Below are positions 33,930 to 42,986 of a stretch of 64,000 nt of DNA, piece after piece. A program made the translations under genes and the position numbers. The notes beneath the pieces were generated by a model, which made no database searches, had not been told where the DNA came from, and worked only from the letters and a program-made list of their open reading frames with translations. Origin of the DNA: Streptomyces seoulensis (GTDB taxonomy: Bacteria > Actinomycetota > Actinomycetes > Streptomycetales > Streptomycetaceae); assembly GCF_022846655.1 (NCBI RefSeq), contig NZ_AP025667.1:5617001-5681000 (forward strand), written 5' to 3'. How positions within the stretch are numbered: the stretch's first letter is position 1; each line of letters begins with the position of its first letter.

Positions 33930-35009
33930 TCACGCGGTGAGCCAGGCGCGCAGCCGCTCCTCGCCCGCGAGGATCTTCGCCACCTCGACCCGCTCGTCCC
34001 GCTTGTGCGCCAAGTGGGGGTTTCCGGGGCCGTAGTTGACGGCCGGGATGCCGAGGGAGGCGAAGCGGGAGACGTCCGTCCAGCCGTACTTGGGCATCGG
34101 GGTGCCGCCGACCGCCTCGATGAAGGCCGCGGCGGCGGGGTGGGACAGGCCGGGCAGGGCGGCGCCGCTGTGGTCGTCGATCACGAACTCCTCGACGCCG
34201 CAGTCCGCGAACACCTCGCGGACGTGCGCGACCGCCTCCTCCTCGGTGCGGTCGGGGGCGTAGCGGAAGTTGACGGTGACCACGCACTCGTCCGGGATGA
34301 CGTTGCCGGCCACTCCCCCGCCGATGCGGACCGCGTTCAGCCCCTCGCGGTACTCCAGCCCGTCGATCACCGGCCAGCGGGGCTCGTAGGAGGCGAGGCG
34401 GGCGAGGATCGGGGAGGCCGCGTGGATGGCGTTGGAGCCCATCCAGCCGCGCGCGGAGTGGGCCCGCTCGCCCTTGGTCCTCAGCAGCACCCGGAGCGTG
34501 CCCTGGCAGCCGCCCTCGACCTCGCCGTCGGAGGGCTCCAGCAGGACCGCGAAGTCGCCCTCCAGCCACTCGGGGCGGGCCTCGGCCAGGTGCTTGAGGC
34601 CGTTCAGCTCGGCGGCGACCTCCTCGTTGTCGTAGAAGACGAAGGTGAGGTCGCGGTTGGGCTCGGGCACGGTGGCCGCGATGCGTAGCTGGACCGCGAC
34701 GCCGGACTTCATGTCGCAGGTGCCGCAGCCCCACAGCACGCCGTCCTCGTCGAGCCGGGAGGGGACGTTCTCCGCGATCGGGACGGTGTCGATGTGTCCG
34801 GCGAGGATGACGCGTTCCGCGCGGCCCAGTGCGGTGCGGGCGATCACGTTGTTGCCGAAGCGCTCCACCGCGAGGTGGGGCAAAGCGCGCAGGGCGGTCT
34901 CGATCGCGTCCGCGAGGGGCTGCTCCGTGCCGCTCTCCGACGGGATGTCCACGAGCCGGGCGGTGAGTGCGGCGGCGTCCAGCGTGAGGTCAAGGGTGGT
35001 GTCGGCCAT
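33930..35009 (-). CDS. dapE: succinyl-diaminopimelate desuccinylase
   Basis: 359 residues, M20 metallopeptidase family. Di-zinc motifs: [17 protein letters not shown], the catalytic pair YDNEEV, and near the C-terminus [11 protein letters not shown]. The order and length fit actinobacterial DapE, which makes LL-diaminopimelate from the N-succinyl form for lysine and peptidoglycan (Streptomyces has LL-DAP). dapC is 1.8 kb away in the same direction, supporting the assignment. Start at ATG 35009; the RBS is weak. Confidence 0.92.
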   Translation of the reverse strand: MADTTLDLTLDAAALTARLVDIPSESGTEQPLADAIETALRALPHLAVERFGNNVIARTALGRAERVILAGHIDTVPIAENVPSRLDEDGVLWGCGTCDMKSGVAVQLRIAATVPEPNRDLTFVFYDNEEVAAELNGLKHLAEARPEWLEGDFAVLLEPSDGEVEGGCQGTLRVLLRTKGERAHSARGWMGSNAIHAASPILARLASYEPRWPVIDGLEYREGLNAVRIGGGVAGNVIPDECVVTVNFRYAPDRTEEEAVAHVREVFADCGVEEFVIDDHSGAALPGLSHPAAAAFIEAVGGTPMPKYGWTDVSRFASLGIPAVNYGPGNPHLAHKRDERVEVAKILAGEERLRAWLTA

Positions 35010-35104
35010 GCTCGTGACCCTAACGCCCACCGGGCCGGGCCCCGCCGCGTCGCCGGGCGCGGGCCCGGGGCGAGGGCGATCACGCACTCCAGTACCTTGT
35101 ACGC

Positions 35105-36112
35105 GTGTCAGAGCCGTCCCCATCTCGCCCCAAGCGTCGCGGCCGTGTGTTCCGGATCTGCGCGGCCCTGCTCGTCCTCGCCGGTGTCGGCGCCTACCTC
35201 GTGGTCCAGTACGTGACCGGAGGCGGCGGCGCGCGCGGCTGCACGGTGGTCTCCGTGAAGGGAGACGAGAAGTCGTACGCGTTCACACCCGAGCAGGCCG
35301 TGAACGCGGCCACCATCGCAGCCGTCGGCACCGGGCGCGGCATGCCCCAGCGGGCGGTGACCATCGCGCTCGCCACCGCCCTGCAGGAGTCGGGGCTGCG
35401 CAACATCACGCACGGGGACCGGGATTCGCTGGGCCTGTTCCAGCAGCGGCCCTCGCAGGGCTGGGGCACCGAGCGGCAGATCATGGACCCGGCGTACTCG
35501 GCGGGCATCTTCTACGCGCACCTGGCCCGCGTGCCGGGGTACACCGGCCTCCCGCTCACCGTCGCGGCGCAGAAGGTGCAGCGCAGCGGCTTCCCGGAGG
35601 CGTACGCCAAGCACGAGCCGGACGCCACGCTGCTGGCCTCCGCCCTCACCGGCCGCTCGGCGGCCACCCTGACCTGCGACGGCCGCACGTCGCGCGCCAC
35701 CGAGGCGGCCGGCCCGGACGCGGTACGGGCGGCGCTGGTGCGGGACTTCGGGCGCGACGCGCTCCAGGAGACCGGCGCGGAGGTGGGCGGTACGGCCGTC
35801 CCCACGCCCTCCCCCTCGCCCAGCGTGACCGCCACGGCGCGGGGGCGGACGGTGACCGTGCCGGTGCCGCAGGGCACGGTCACGGACGCCCACGGGCGCA
35901 GCGAGCGGCAGCGGGGGTGGCAACTGGCCCAGTGGGCGGTGGCCAACTCCTCGGCGCTGCGCATCGCCCGGGTGACCTACGAGGGGCGCGAGTGGACCGC
36001 GTCGAACGGCGGCGGGGACTGGCACCCGGTGCGGAGTCCTGCGTCGGGCACGGCGGGGGCGGCCGGGGCGGAGTCGTCGCTGGCGTCCGTCCGGATCGTC
36101 ACGGGGTCCTGA
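35105..36112 (+). CDS. membrane-anchored lysozyme-like (transglycosylase-fold) protein
   Basis: 335 residues. N-terminal anchor helix ([20 protein letters not shown]) and an external domain with [13 protein letters not shown] followed by [15 protein letters not shown]: the Glu-Ser pair and the GLFQQ motif are the active-site hallmark of SLT/Rpf-type lysozyme-like domains. The C-terminal part is Pro/Ser/Thr-rich. Often annotated in Streptomyces as hypothetical or 'heavy metal transporter', for which I see no support. GTG start; TACCTT (35093-35098) ends six bases before it, so probably leaderless. Divergent from dapE. Confidence 0.8.
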   Translation: MSEPSPSRPKRRGRVFRICAALLVLAGVGAYLVVQYVTGGGGARGCTVVSVKGDEKSYAFTPEQAVNAATIAAVGTGRGMPQRAVTIALATALQESGLRNITHGDRDSLGLFQQRPSQGWGTERQIMDPAYSAGIFYAHLARVPGYTGLPLTVAAQKVQRSGFPEAYAKHEPDATLLASALTGRSAATLTCDGRTSRATEAAGPDAVRAALVRDFGRDALQETGAEVGGTAVPTPSPSPSVTATARGRTVTVPVPQGTVTDAHGRSERQRGWQLAQWAVANSSALRIARVTYEGREWTASNGGGDWHPVRSPASGTAGAAGAESSLASVRIVTGS

Positions 36113-36425
36113 GAGGGCGCACAGGGTCCTGAGAAGGCGGCGGACGCTTGTGCGGGGACACCCTCGTACGGGTTGCGGGGGTTGTCGGGGGGCGCGTGCG
36201 GGGGCACGTGGCGGGGTACGGCCCCGAGCCCTTGCGCATCAAGGGGTGTAAGGATTCTGCGGGGCTGCTCCTGGACGGTCTTTGCCCGTTTTTATCCACA
36301 CCTGATAATGCGATGCGTTATCGAGTCTTTACCTTCGGCGTCCGCAACCTTCGGCGGGTTCGAGCGGTAGTCAGTGCGTCCGGGCTCGGACACCACACCG
36401 TTCTCACCTCTCCGAATGGAGCATC
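36113..36425 (+). promoter_or_regulatory. intergenic region with promoter and palindromic operator
   Basis: 313 bases. On the plus strand TTGCCC (36282-36287), spacer of 16 bases, GATAAT (36304-36309) form a likely promoter for the next gene, with a leader of ~110 bases. A 19-base imperfect palindrome GATAATGCGATGCGTTATC (36304-36322) covers the -10 and the start site, a likely operator. The left half of the region, 36113-36240, holds no recognisable feature. Confidence 0.5.
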
Positions 36426-36710
36426 ATGTCCCTCCCCCTGACTCGCCGGATCACCACGGCCGCGCTGCTCGTCGCCGCCGGGGCGGCCGCCGGGGTCGGC
36501 GCCGCCGGCACCGCCGGTGCGGCCACCAACCAGCCCGCCGTGCCGGACCTCGGTGGTCTGACCAAGCTGGACGGTGCGCACGTGGACAAGGCCGTGGGCG
36601 GGCTGGCGGACAGCAAGGCCGTGAAGAAGGCCGTGCCGGCGCCCGCGGCGGGCAAGGCGGCGGGGAGCATGCTCGGCGGTCTCCCGCTGAAGGGACTGCC
36701 GCTCGGCTAG
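36426..36710 (+). CDS. small secreted protein
   Basis: 94 residues. Signal peptide of about 34 residues (RRITTAALLVAAGAAAGVGA, then AGTAGAATN likely cleavage). The mature ~60 residues are rich in Ala, Lys, Gly and Pro with repeated DKAVGGLADSKAVKKAV and GGLPLKGLPLG at the end. It resembles small secreted Streptomyces proteins near dapC. Function unknown. RBS TGGAGC before the ATG. Confidence 0.75.
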   Translation: MSLPLTRRITTAALLVAAGAAAGVGAAGTAGAATNQPAVPDLGGLTKLDGAHVDKAVGGLADSKAVKKAVPAPAAGKAAGSMLGGLPLKGLPLG

Positions 36711-36719
36711 GCACCGCAC

Positions 36720-36761
36720 GACGAAGGGGTCCGGGGCGTGCGTGCCCCGGACCCCTTCGTC
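36720..36761. terminator. 18-bp-stem bidirectional terminator
   Basis: Perfect 18-base stem (left arm GACGAAGGGGTCCGGGGC) with a 6-base loop between the small secreted-protein gene and dapC, which converge. Confidence 0.92.
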
Positions 36762-36767
36762 ATGTGC

Positions 36768-37865
36768 CTACGCGGTCAGGCGTGCCACCGCTTCGTCGAT
36801 GCGCTCGTCCGTCGCGGTCAGCGCGACGCGGACGAACTTCTCGCCCGCCTCGCCGTAGAAGTCGCCCGGCGCCACCAGGATGCCGAGCTCGGCCAGGTGG
36901 GCCACCGTGTCCCAGCAGGACTCGTCCCGCGTGGACCAGAGGTAGAGGCTGGCCTCGCTGTGCTCGATGCGGAAGCCGTGGGACAGCAGGGCCGCGCGCA
37001 GGCGGTCGCGGCGGGCGGCGTAGCGCTCGCGCTGGAGGCGTACGTGCTCGTCGTCGCCGAGGGCGGCCACCACCGCGGCCTGGGTCGGCGCGGAGGTCAT
37101 CATGCCGCCGTGCTTGCGGATCTCCAGCAGCGGCATCAGCACCGCCGGGTCGCCCGCGAGGAAGGCCGCGCGGTAGCCGGCCAGGTTGGACCGCTTGGAG
37201 AGGGAGTGGACGGCCACGATGCCGTCGTAGGAGCCGCCGTTGACGTCCGGGTGCAGGACCGAGACCGGGTCGGCCTCCCAGCCGAGCTCCAGGTAGCACT
37301 CGTCGGAGACGATCAGGACGCCGTGCTCGCGGGCCCAGGCCACGATGCCGGTCAGTTCCTCCTTGGAGAGGACCTTGCCGGTCGGGTTGGACGGCGAGTT
37401 GAGCCAGAGCAGCTTCAGGTTCGCCGGGTCCAGCTCGCGCGGGTCGTCGTAGACCACGTGGTCCGCGCGGGCGAGGCGGGCGCCGACCTCGTAGGTCGGG
37501 TAGGCCAGGCGCGGGTAGGCGACCTCGTCGCCCGGGCCGAGACCGAGCTGGGTCGGCAGCCAGGCGACCAGTTCCTTGGAGCCGACGATCGGCAGGACGT
37601 GCCGGTGGGTGACGTCACGGGCGCCGAGGCGGCGCTCCAGCCAGCCGGTGATCGCGTCGCGCAGCGCGGGCGTGCCCCAGACCGTCGGATAGCCCGGCGA
37701 GTCGGCGGCGTCGACCAGCGCCTTCTGGATCAGCTCGGGAACCGGGTCGACCGGGGTGCCCACGGAGAGGTCGACGATGCCGCGCGGGTGCGCGGCTGCG
37801 GTCTTCTTGTAGGGCTCCAGCTTGTCCCAGGGGAAGGCGGGGAGCCGGTCGGAGACTGCGGACAC
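36768..37865 (-). CDS. dapC: succinyldiaminopimelate aminotransferase
   Basis: 365-residue PLP aminotransferase, fold type I. The pyridoxal lysine is in HSLSKRSNLAGYR, with NSPSNPTGK upstream and LPAFPWDKLEPYK at the start, a pattern shared by actinobacterial DapC next to the ferredoxin gene. Role: transamination of N-succinyl-2-amino-6-ketopimelate in the succinylase branch of lysine synthesis, complementary to dapE here. GTG start at 37865. The same fdx-dapC arrangement occurs in mycobacteria. Confidence 0.9.
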   Translation of the reverse strand: MSAVSDRLPAFPWDKLEPYKKTAAAHPRGIVDLSVGTPVDPVPELIQKALVDAADSPGYPTVWGTPALRDAITGWLERRLGARDVTHRHVLPIVGSKELVAWLPTQLGLGPGDEVAYPRLAYPTYEVGARLARADHVVYDDPRELDPANLKLLWLNSPSNPTGKVLSKEELTGIVAWAREHGVLIVSDECYLELGWEADPVSVLHPDVNGGSYDGIVAVHSLSKRSNLAGYRAAFLAGDPAVLMPLLEIRKHGGMMTSAPTQAAVVAALGDDEHVRLQRERYAARRDRLRAALLSHGFRIEHSEASLYLWSTRDESCWDTVAHLAELGILVAPGDFYGEAGEKFVRVALTATDERIDEAVARLTA

Positions 37866-37910
37866 GGGACGTGCTCTCTTTCCTGCGTGCGGCACTGGTA
37901 CGGCGAACGC

Positions 37911-37961
37911 CTCGGTCCCGTACGGCCGCGGTCGGGGTCGACCGGGCCGCACGGGACCGAG
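37911..37961 (-). terminator. hairpin between fdxA and dapC
   Basis: Arms CTCGGTCCCGT/ACGGGACCGAG (11 perfect bases) around a GC-rich 29-base loop that can fold further; it lies 38 bases beyond the fdxA stop and 45 bases upstream of dapC. Terminator or partial terminator. Confidence 0.6.
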
Positions 37962-37999
37962 GCGGCGCGCTCAAGCGGGCCGCTGGGCCGGCTTGACGG

Positions 38000-38323
38000 T
38001 CACTCGCCCACCTGCGGCGGGAGCGCGGCGATGAAGGGGTGGTCGCGCTCGATCAGACCCAGCTTGCTGGCGCCACCGGGAGAACCCAGATCGTCGAAGA
38101 ACTCGACGTTCGCCTTGTAGTAGTCCTTCCACTCCTCCGGAGTGTCGTCCTCGTAGAAGATCGCCTCGACCGGGCAGACCGGCTCACAGGCACCACAGTC
38201 GACGCATTCGTCCGGGTGGATGTACAAGGACCGCTGGCCCTCGTAGATGCAGTCGACCGGGCACTCTTCGATGCACGCCTTGTCCTTCACGTCGACACAA
38301 GGCTGCGCGATGACGTAGGTCAC
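38000..38323 (-). CDS. fdxA: 7Fe ferredoxin (3Fe-4S/4Fe-4S)
   Basis: 107 residues. Cys pattern: C8 in QPCVDVKD, then ACIEECPVDC, and CVDCGACEPVCPVEAI, matching the 3Fe-4S plus 4Fe-4S ferredoxin of mycobacterial/streptomycete FdxA/FdxC. The remaining half (IFYEDDTPEEWKDYYKAN) is the usual C-terminal extension. Electron donor in the cytoplasm. GTG start with RBS GAGGAGGAA. Gene order fdxA-dapC is conserved in actinobacteria. Confidence 0.95.
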   Translation of the reverse strand: MTYVIAQPCVDVKDKACIEECPVDCIYEGQRSLYIHPDECVDCGACEPVCPVEAIFYEDDTPEEWKDYYKANVEFFDDLGSPGGASKLGLIERDHPFIAALPPQVGE

Positions 38324-38463
38324 GCTGTCGTTCCTCCTCGATAGGGCGCTGGCGGGCCTCCTCAGGCTCCGCCGCCTGGCGCGCGGGAGCGCGGCGTCGT
38401 CGATGCCCGCACCTAGTATCTCCGTTCCGGAGCGTGATCCGAACAGGAGGGGTGGAGCGACCC

Positions 38464-39483
38464 GTGGAAATCTCGGTGACAGGACTGCTCAAGGTCCTCA
38501 TCACCCCAGCAGACGTGGGCAAAAGGGTATCCGTACGGCAGTTGACGGGATCGGGTGCGGCGGGCGAGAAGTTCACCGACACGGTAGGTGTTCTCACATC
38601 CTGGGACGACGACGGCGTGCTCATGATCACACGTCGGGACGGCCGGGTGGTGAGGATCGATGCGTCGTCTCTGGTCGCGGGCAAGGTCGTCCCGTCGGTC
38701 CCGGCGCGTCGCCGGGGCCCGTCGGCGGGGTACGAGGAGCTGGCGAGGGTCGCCGCGCGGGCGTGGCGGCCGGTGGAGAGCGAGCGGCTCGGCGAGTGGG
38801 AACTGCGGGCGGCCGGGGGCTTCACCCGGCGTGCCAACAGCGTGCTGCCGCTCGGTGAGCCGGGGCTTCCGCTCGACGCGGCCCTGACTTCCGTAAGAGG
38901 CTGGTACGGCGAGCGCGGACTGCCCGCCTACGTCCAGACCGCCACCGGTGCCGAGGGCACGCAGGAGCTGCTGTCGGCGGAGCTGGAGCGGCGCGGCTGG
39001 ACGCGGGAGGTCACGGCGGAGCTGTGGACCGGGGCGCTGGCGCCGGTCGCGGACCGGGCCGGGGGTGCCGGTGTGGTGCTCTCCCGCGCGGCGGACGAGG
39101 CGTGGCTCGCGCGGTACGGGCGCGAGGGAGTGAGCGAGGTGGCCCTGCGGGTGCTCGGCAAGGGAGCGTCGGTGTGGTTCGCGTGCGTGCCTGGCGCGGA
39201 CGGCGAGCCGCCGGCGGCGATCGGGCGGTGCGTGGTGGACGGCCGCTGGGCCGGTTTCGCCGCCGTCGAGGTCGACCCGGCCCGGCGGCGGCAGGGGCTG
39301 GCCACCGAGGTGATGGCCGCGCTGGCCCGCCGGGCACTCGACGAGGGCGCCTCGGCCGCGTGGCTCCAGGTCGAGGAGGACAACGCGGGCGCGCGGCGGC
39401 TGTACGACGGGCTCGGCCTCGCCGCGCATCACGCCTACCACCACTACCGGGAGCCGGACGCGACCGGCTCCGGGCGGTCGTAG
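38464..39483 (+). CDS. GNAT-family N-acetyltransferase
   Basis: 339 residues. An N-terminal beta-barrel-like domain (about 1-80, VLTSWDDDGVLMITRRDGRV), then a GNAT domain with the acetyl-CoA loop RRRQGLATEVMAAL and GARRLYDGLGL near the C-terminus. Substrate unknown. The GTG at 38464 (VEISVTGLL) was chosen since the RBS GGAGG/GGAG lies inside the longer frame; TAGTAT (38414-38419) is a possible -10. The next gene starts 10 bases after its stop, so they are co-transcribed. Confidence 0.85.
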   Translation: MEISVTGLLKVLITPADVGKRVSVRQLTGSGAAGEKFTDTVGVLTSWDDDGVLMITRRDGRVVRIDASSLVAGKVVPSVPARRRGPSAGYEELARVAARAWRPVESERLGEWELRAAGGFTRRANSVLPLGEPGLPLDAALTSVRGWYGERGLPAYVQTATGAEGTQELLSAELERRGWTREVTAELWTGALAPVADRAGGAGVVLSRAADEAWLARYGREGVSEVALRVLGKGASVWFACVPGADGEPPAAIGRCVVDGRWAGFAAVEVDPARRRQGLATEVMAALARRALDEGASAAWLQVEEDNAGARRLYDGLGLAAHHAYHHYREPDATGSGRS

Positions 39484-39492
39484 GAGCCCGTC

Positions 39493-40377
39493 GTGGACGC
39501 TCAGGAACCGGCCAGGCGCCCCGCTTTCCCGCCCCCGTACCCGCCGCCGTCGGCACGGTCGGCGGAGCTGCGGCGGCGGTTCGCGGAGGAGTCGCGGTCG
39601 CAGTGGCCCGACCTGTCCGCGCTGTGCCTGCTGATCGGCGCCGAGGCGGACGGCACGCTGGACGAGGCCGGGATCGACGCGGCCCAGATCGAGCTGGACG
39701 AACTCGCCGGGCAGTTGCCGTACCGGCCGGGCGGGCCGCTGGAGTGGGCGCGTGCGGTGGGCCGGCTGCTGGGCGGGACCCACGGGTTCTGCGGGACCGG
39801 CGGGGAGTACGAGCGGCTGGAGTCCTCGTTGCTGCACTCGGTGCTGCGGCGGCGGCGCGGGCTGCCGATCCTGCTGTCGGTGGTGTGGATGGAGGTGGCC
39901 CGGCGGGCGGGCGCCCCGGTGTACGGGGTCGCGCTGCCGGGGCACTTCGTGGTCGGGTTCGGCACGGCCGGCGACCGGGTCCTGGCCGACCCCTTCGACG
40001 GCGGCCGGGTCCTCAGCGGCATGGACACCGAGCTGCTGGTGGCCGGGGCGACGGGCGCTCCCCTGGAACCCTCGATGCTGGTCCCGGCGGCCCCCCTCCA
40101 GGTCATCCAGCGCATCCTGAACAACATCCGCGCCTGGGCCACGGTCCGCCCCGAGCGCTCCGACGTGGCCCTCTGGGCCGTCGAGCTGGCGATGCTCCTG
40201 CCCTCCCGCCCGGCCCGCCTGCGCTACGAACGCGCCCGCCTGCTGGTCCAGCGCGGCGAGTTCACCGAGGGCGCGGCGGAGCTGGAGGCGTACGCGGAAC
40301 TGGTGTCGGTGGTCGACCCGACGGCCGAGGAGAAGGCCCGCGCCCAGGCCCACGCGGCGAGGGCGCTGCTCAACTGA
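39493..40377 (+). CDS. SirB1-type transglutaminase-like / TPR protein
   Basis: 294 residues. The first ~200 form a transglutaminase-like fold of the SirB1 family (LLHSVLRRRRGLPILLSVVW, VALPGHFVVGF: His of GHFVVG is the conserved one). The ~80-residue tail is TPR-like helices (YERARLLVQRGEFTEGAAEL). Not known to be an active protease. GTG start; RBS TAGGAG overlaps the stop of the GNAT gene, indicating coupling. Confidence 0.85.
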   Translation: MDAQEPARRPAFPPPYPPPSARSAELRRRFAEESRSQWPDLSALCLLIGAEADGTLDEAGIDAAQIELDELAGQLPYRPGGPLEWARAVGRLLGGTHGFCGTGGEYERLESSLLHSVLRRRRGLPILLSVVWMEVARRAGAPVYGVALPGHFVVGFGTAGDRVLADPFDGGRVLSGMDTELLVAGATGAPLEPSMLVPAAPLQVIQRILNNIRAWATVRPERSDVALWAVELAMLLPSRPARLRYERARLLVQRGEFTEGAAELEAYAELVSVVDPTAEEKARAQAHAARALLN

Positions 40378-40383
40378 CCGACC

Positions 40384-40409
40384 GGGCCCGGCGAACCGGC
40401 TCCGGGCCC
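40384..40409. terminator. bidirectional terminator
   Basis: Stem GGGCCCGG/CCGGGCCC with a 10-base loop between the SirB1-like gene and the convergent response-regulator gene. Confidence 0.65.
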
Positions 40410-40426
40410 CTGCGCCGGAGGCAGGC

Positions 40427-41041
40427 TCAGAGCCAGCCCTTCTCCCGTGCGATGCGGACCGCTTCCGCCCTGTTGCGGACCGCGAGCTTCTGGATCGCGG
40501 TCGAGAGGTAGTTGCGGACCGTGCCCTGGGAGAGGTGGAGGGTCCGGGCGAGCTCGGCGTTGGTGGAGCCGTCGGCCGCGGCGCGGAGGATCTCGCGTTC
40601 GCGGTCCGTGAGGGGGTTCGCGCCGTCGGCCAGGGCGGCGGCCGCCAGGGTGGGGTCGATGACGCGTTCCCCGGCGAGCACCTTGCGTACGGCGGCGGCG
40701 AGTTGGGCCGCGGGGGCGTCCTTGACGAGGAAGGCGTCGGCGCCCGCTTCCATGGCGCTGCGGAGGTAGCCGGGGCGGCCGAAGGTGGTGAGGACGACGA
40801 GCTTCACGCCGGGGTGCGCCCGGTGGACCCGCGCGGCGGCCTCGATACCGGTGCAGCCGGGCATCTCGATGTCGAGCAGGGCCACGTCCACGCCGTGCTC
40901 GGCGACGGCGGCCAGCACCTCGTCACCGCGCGCGACCTGCGCGACGACCTCGATGTCGTCCTCCAGCCCGAGCAGCGCGGCGAGCGCCTCGCGGACCATC
41001 GACTGGTCCTCGGCCAGGAGGACCTTGATCGTGCTCGTCAT
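40427..41041 (-). CDS. response regulator, NarL/LuxR type
   Basis: 204 residues. Receiver domain with the acidic pocket AEDQ, phospho-Asp in LLDIEMPG (about residue 55), Thr in LTTF and Lys in VKDA, then a LuxR-type helix-turn-helix (LTDREREILRAAADGSTNAE, LHLSQGTVRNYL). Partner of the histidine kinase whose gene it overlaps (ATGA). With the ABC-2 transporter genes it forms a four-gene operon like Bacillus lnr/yfi and DesKR-type systems that sense membrane-active compounds. Confidence 0.93.
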   Translation of the reverse strand: MTSTIKVLLAEDQSMVREALAALLGLEDDIEVVAQVARGDEVLAAVAEHGVDVALLDIEMPGCTGIEAAARVHRAHPGVKLVVLTTFGRPGYLRSAMEAGADAFLVKDAPAAQLAAAVRKVLAGERVIDPTLAAAALADGANPLTDREREILRAAADGSTNAELARTLHLSQGTVRNYLSTAIQKLAVRNRAEAVRIAREKGWL

Positions 41042-42231
41042 GACCCGGATACTACGTCCGCGACGGCGGCCGACGGGACGCGGGCGACCAGCCGGAAGCC
41101 CTTGGCGGACCGGCCCGCCTCCAGGGTGCCGCCCGCCTTCTCGAGCCGTTCGGCGAGCCCGGTCAGGCCGTTGCCCGGCCCCTTCCCCGAGCCGCCCGAG
41201 CCGTTGTCCTCGACCGAGAGCTCCAGCACCGGCCCGTCCAGGGTGTGCCGGTGCAGCAGTTCCACCGCGCACCGCTCGGCCCCGCTGTGCCGGACCACGT
41301 TGGTGACCGCCTCGCGCAGGGTCCACGCGAGCGCGGCCTCGGCCTCCTCGGGCAGCCCGGCGAGGTCGGGCTCGCCGGGGATCTCGGCGATGACCCCGGC
41401 GGCGGTCAACGCGACCTGCGCACCGGCGAGTTCGGCCGCGAGCCGGGGCCGCCGGTAGCCGGTGACGGCCTCGCGCACGTCGACCAGGGCCTGCCTGCTG
41501 ACCCGCTCGATGTCGGCGACCTGCTGGGCCGCCTTCTCGGGCTGTCCGGGCAGCATCCGTCCCGCCAGCTCGCTCTTGAGCGTGATCAGGGACAGGGAGT
41601 GCCCCAGCAGGTCGTGCAGGTCACGGGCGAGCCGCAGCCGCTCCTCGTTGGCGGCGAGCTGTGCCACCGTGGCGCGTGCCTTGCGCAGCTCCACGGTGGT
41701 GCGGACCAGTTGCCGTACGCCCGTCATGGCGAAGCCGATCAGCACCACCAGCAGGATCAGGTTCCGCGCCTCCTCCTCGCCGGAGTGCAGTCCGACCAGG
41801 TACATCACGGCCGCCGACGCCGGGATCGCCCAGTAGGTGGCCCGCGTCGGCAGGGTCGCCCCGCAGGCCACCGAGAGGTAGACGAACAGGCCGAGCCAGG
41901 CGCTGCCGAGGGTGTAGGCGAGGAGCGGCGCGAGGATGCCGAGGGCCAGCAGGTGCAGGACCACGGCCGGACCGGAGAACCGCCTCCCCATGTTCCGGAA
42001 GACCAGTCCCAGGTACACCGCGACGAACGCGGCGAGCCCCGCCGCTCCGGCCCAGGTGGCCGCCGTGCCGTGGTCCCCGCTCACCAGGTCGTGGACGGGC
42101 GAGCTGAGGAAGACCAGCCAGACGCCGATCCACAGCACCTTCGCCCACAGCTCGCGCCGGCCCCGCGGCGGACGCCCCACGGGGGTGTCCGTCTCTGTCC
42201 CTGCCCACCGGTCCTCGGTCATCGCGCTCAC
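41038..42231 (-). CDS. DesK-type sensor histidine kinase
   Basis: 397 residues. Four to five N-terminal transmembrane helices (about 30-180), then HisKA_3 with the phospho-acceptor His in RDLHDLLGHSLSLI, and an HATPase domain (LREAVTNVVRHSGAE, VEDNGSGG). The short external parts and the HDxxGH form place it with the DesK/LiaS-like kinases that sense membrane state. The GTG at 42231 overlaps the stop of the permease gene (GTGA); the longer frame upstream is a shadow. Confidence 0.92.
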   Translation of the reverse strand: MSAMTEDRWAGTETDTPVGRPPRGRRELWAKVLWIGVWLVFLSSPVHDLVSGDHGTAATWAGAAGLAAFVAVYLGLVFRNMGRRFSGPAVVLHLLALGILAPLLAYTLGSAWLGLFVYLSVACGATLPTRATYWAIPASAAVMYLVGLHSGEEEARNLILLVVLIGFAMTGVRQLVRTTVELRKARATVAQLAANEERLRLARDLHDLLGHSLSLITLKSELAGRMLPGQPEKAAQQVADIERVSRQALVDVREAVTGYRRPRLAAELAGAQVALTAAGVIAEIPGEPDLAGLPEEAEAALAWTLREAVTNVVRHSGAERCAVELLHRHTLDGPVLELSVEDNGSGGSGKGPGNGLTGLAERLEKAGGTLEAGRSAKGFRLVARVPSAAVADVVSGS

Positions 42232-42986
42232 GCCTTCAGCGTGTCCTTCCGGTACAGCCAGGCCGCGCCGCCCGCGAAGAGGACGAAGTACACGGCGAGG
42301 ACGGCGACGTCCCGCGCCTGCGGGGCCTGGCTCTGCTCGACCGCGCGTCCCAGGGCAGCGTACGCGTAGGTCGGCAGCCACTCGGCGATGTCCTGGAGCC
42401 ACTTCGGGAACCCGGCCGAGGGCATCCACAGGCCGCCGAGGAGGGACAGCGCGAAGTAGACGATCATCGTGATGGGGCGTACCGCGTCCCCGGAGGCGAG
42501 GTAGCCGATGGCGACGCCGAGCGCGGCGAAGACGAGGCTGCCCGCCCAGATGACGCCGGTGAGGGCGAGCCACTGCCAGGCGTCGAGGCGTACGTCCTTC
42601 ACGACGGCGGCCACGATGAACACCATGACGATGGACGGCAGGCTGACCACGGCAGCGCCGGCCGTCTTGGCCAGGACGTACCCGTGGCCCGGCAGCGGGG
42701 TCAGCCGGAGCTGGCGCACCCAGCCGCTCTCCCGCTCCTTGGCGATGCGCTCGCTGTTGCCCATGAGCACGGCGGTCAGGGCGCCGAAGGAGGCCATGGA
42801 GACCATCAGGTAGGTGGCGACGGTCAGGCCGGTGCCGTCCACCTTCTCGTCGGTGCCCGAACTCCCCGCGAAGATCAGGAAGATGATCGAGGGGTAGAGC
42901 ACGGAGAAGAACAGGAACTTGCGGTTGCGCAGGGCGCGGGTGAGTTCGAGCTTGATCAGGGCCCGTGAGGCGAGGATGCCGGTCAT
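42228..42986 (-). CDS. ABC-2 type permease
   Basis: 252 residues with six hydrophobic helices in the ABC-2 exporter pattern (FLFFSVLYPSIIFLIFAGS, YLMVSMASFGALTAVLMG, VVSLPSIVMVFIVAAV, ALSLLGGLWMPSAGF). Probable exporter of a peptide antibiotic, lipid or other hydrophobic compound. Overlaps the ATPase gene upstream and the kinase gene downstream by 4 bases each. Confidence 0.9.
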   Translation of the reverse strand: MTGILASRALIKLELTRALRNRKFLFFSVLYPSIIFLIFAGSSGTDEKVDGTGLTVATYLMVSMASFGALTAVLMGNSERIAKERESGWVRQLRLTPLPGHGYVLAKTAGAAVVSLPSIVMVFIVAAVVKDVRLDAWQWLALTGVIWAGSLVFAALGVAIGYLASGDAVRPITMIVYFALSLLGGLWMPSAGFPKWLQDIAEWLPTYAYAALGRAVEQSQAPQARDVAVLAVYFVLFAGGAAWLYRKDTLKA

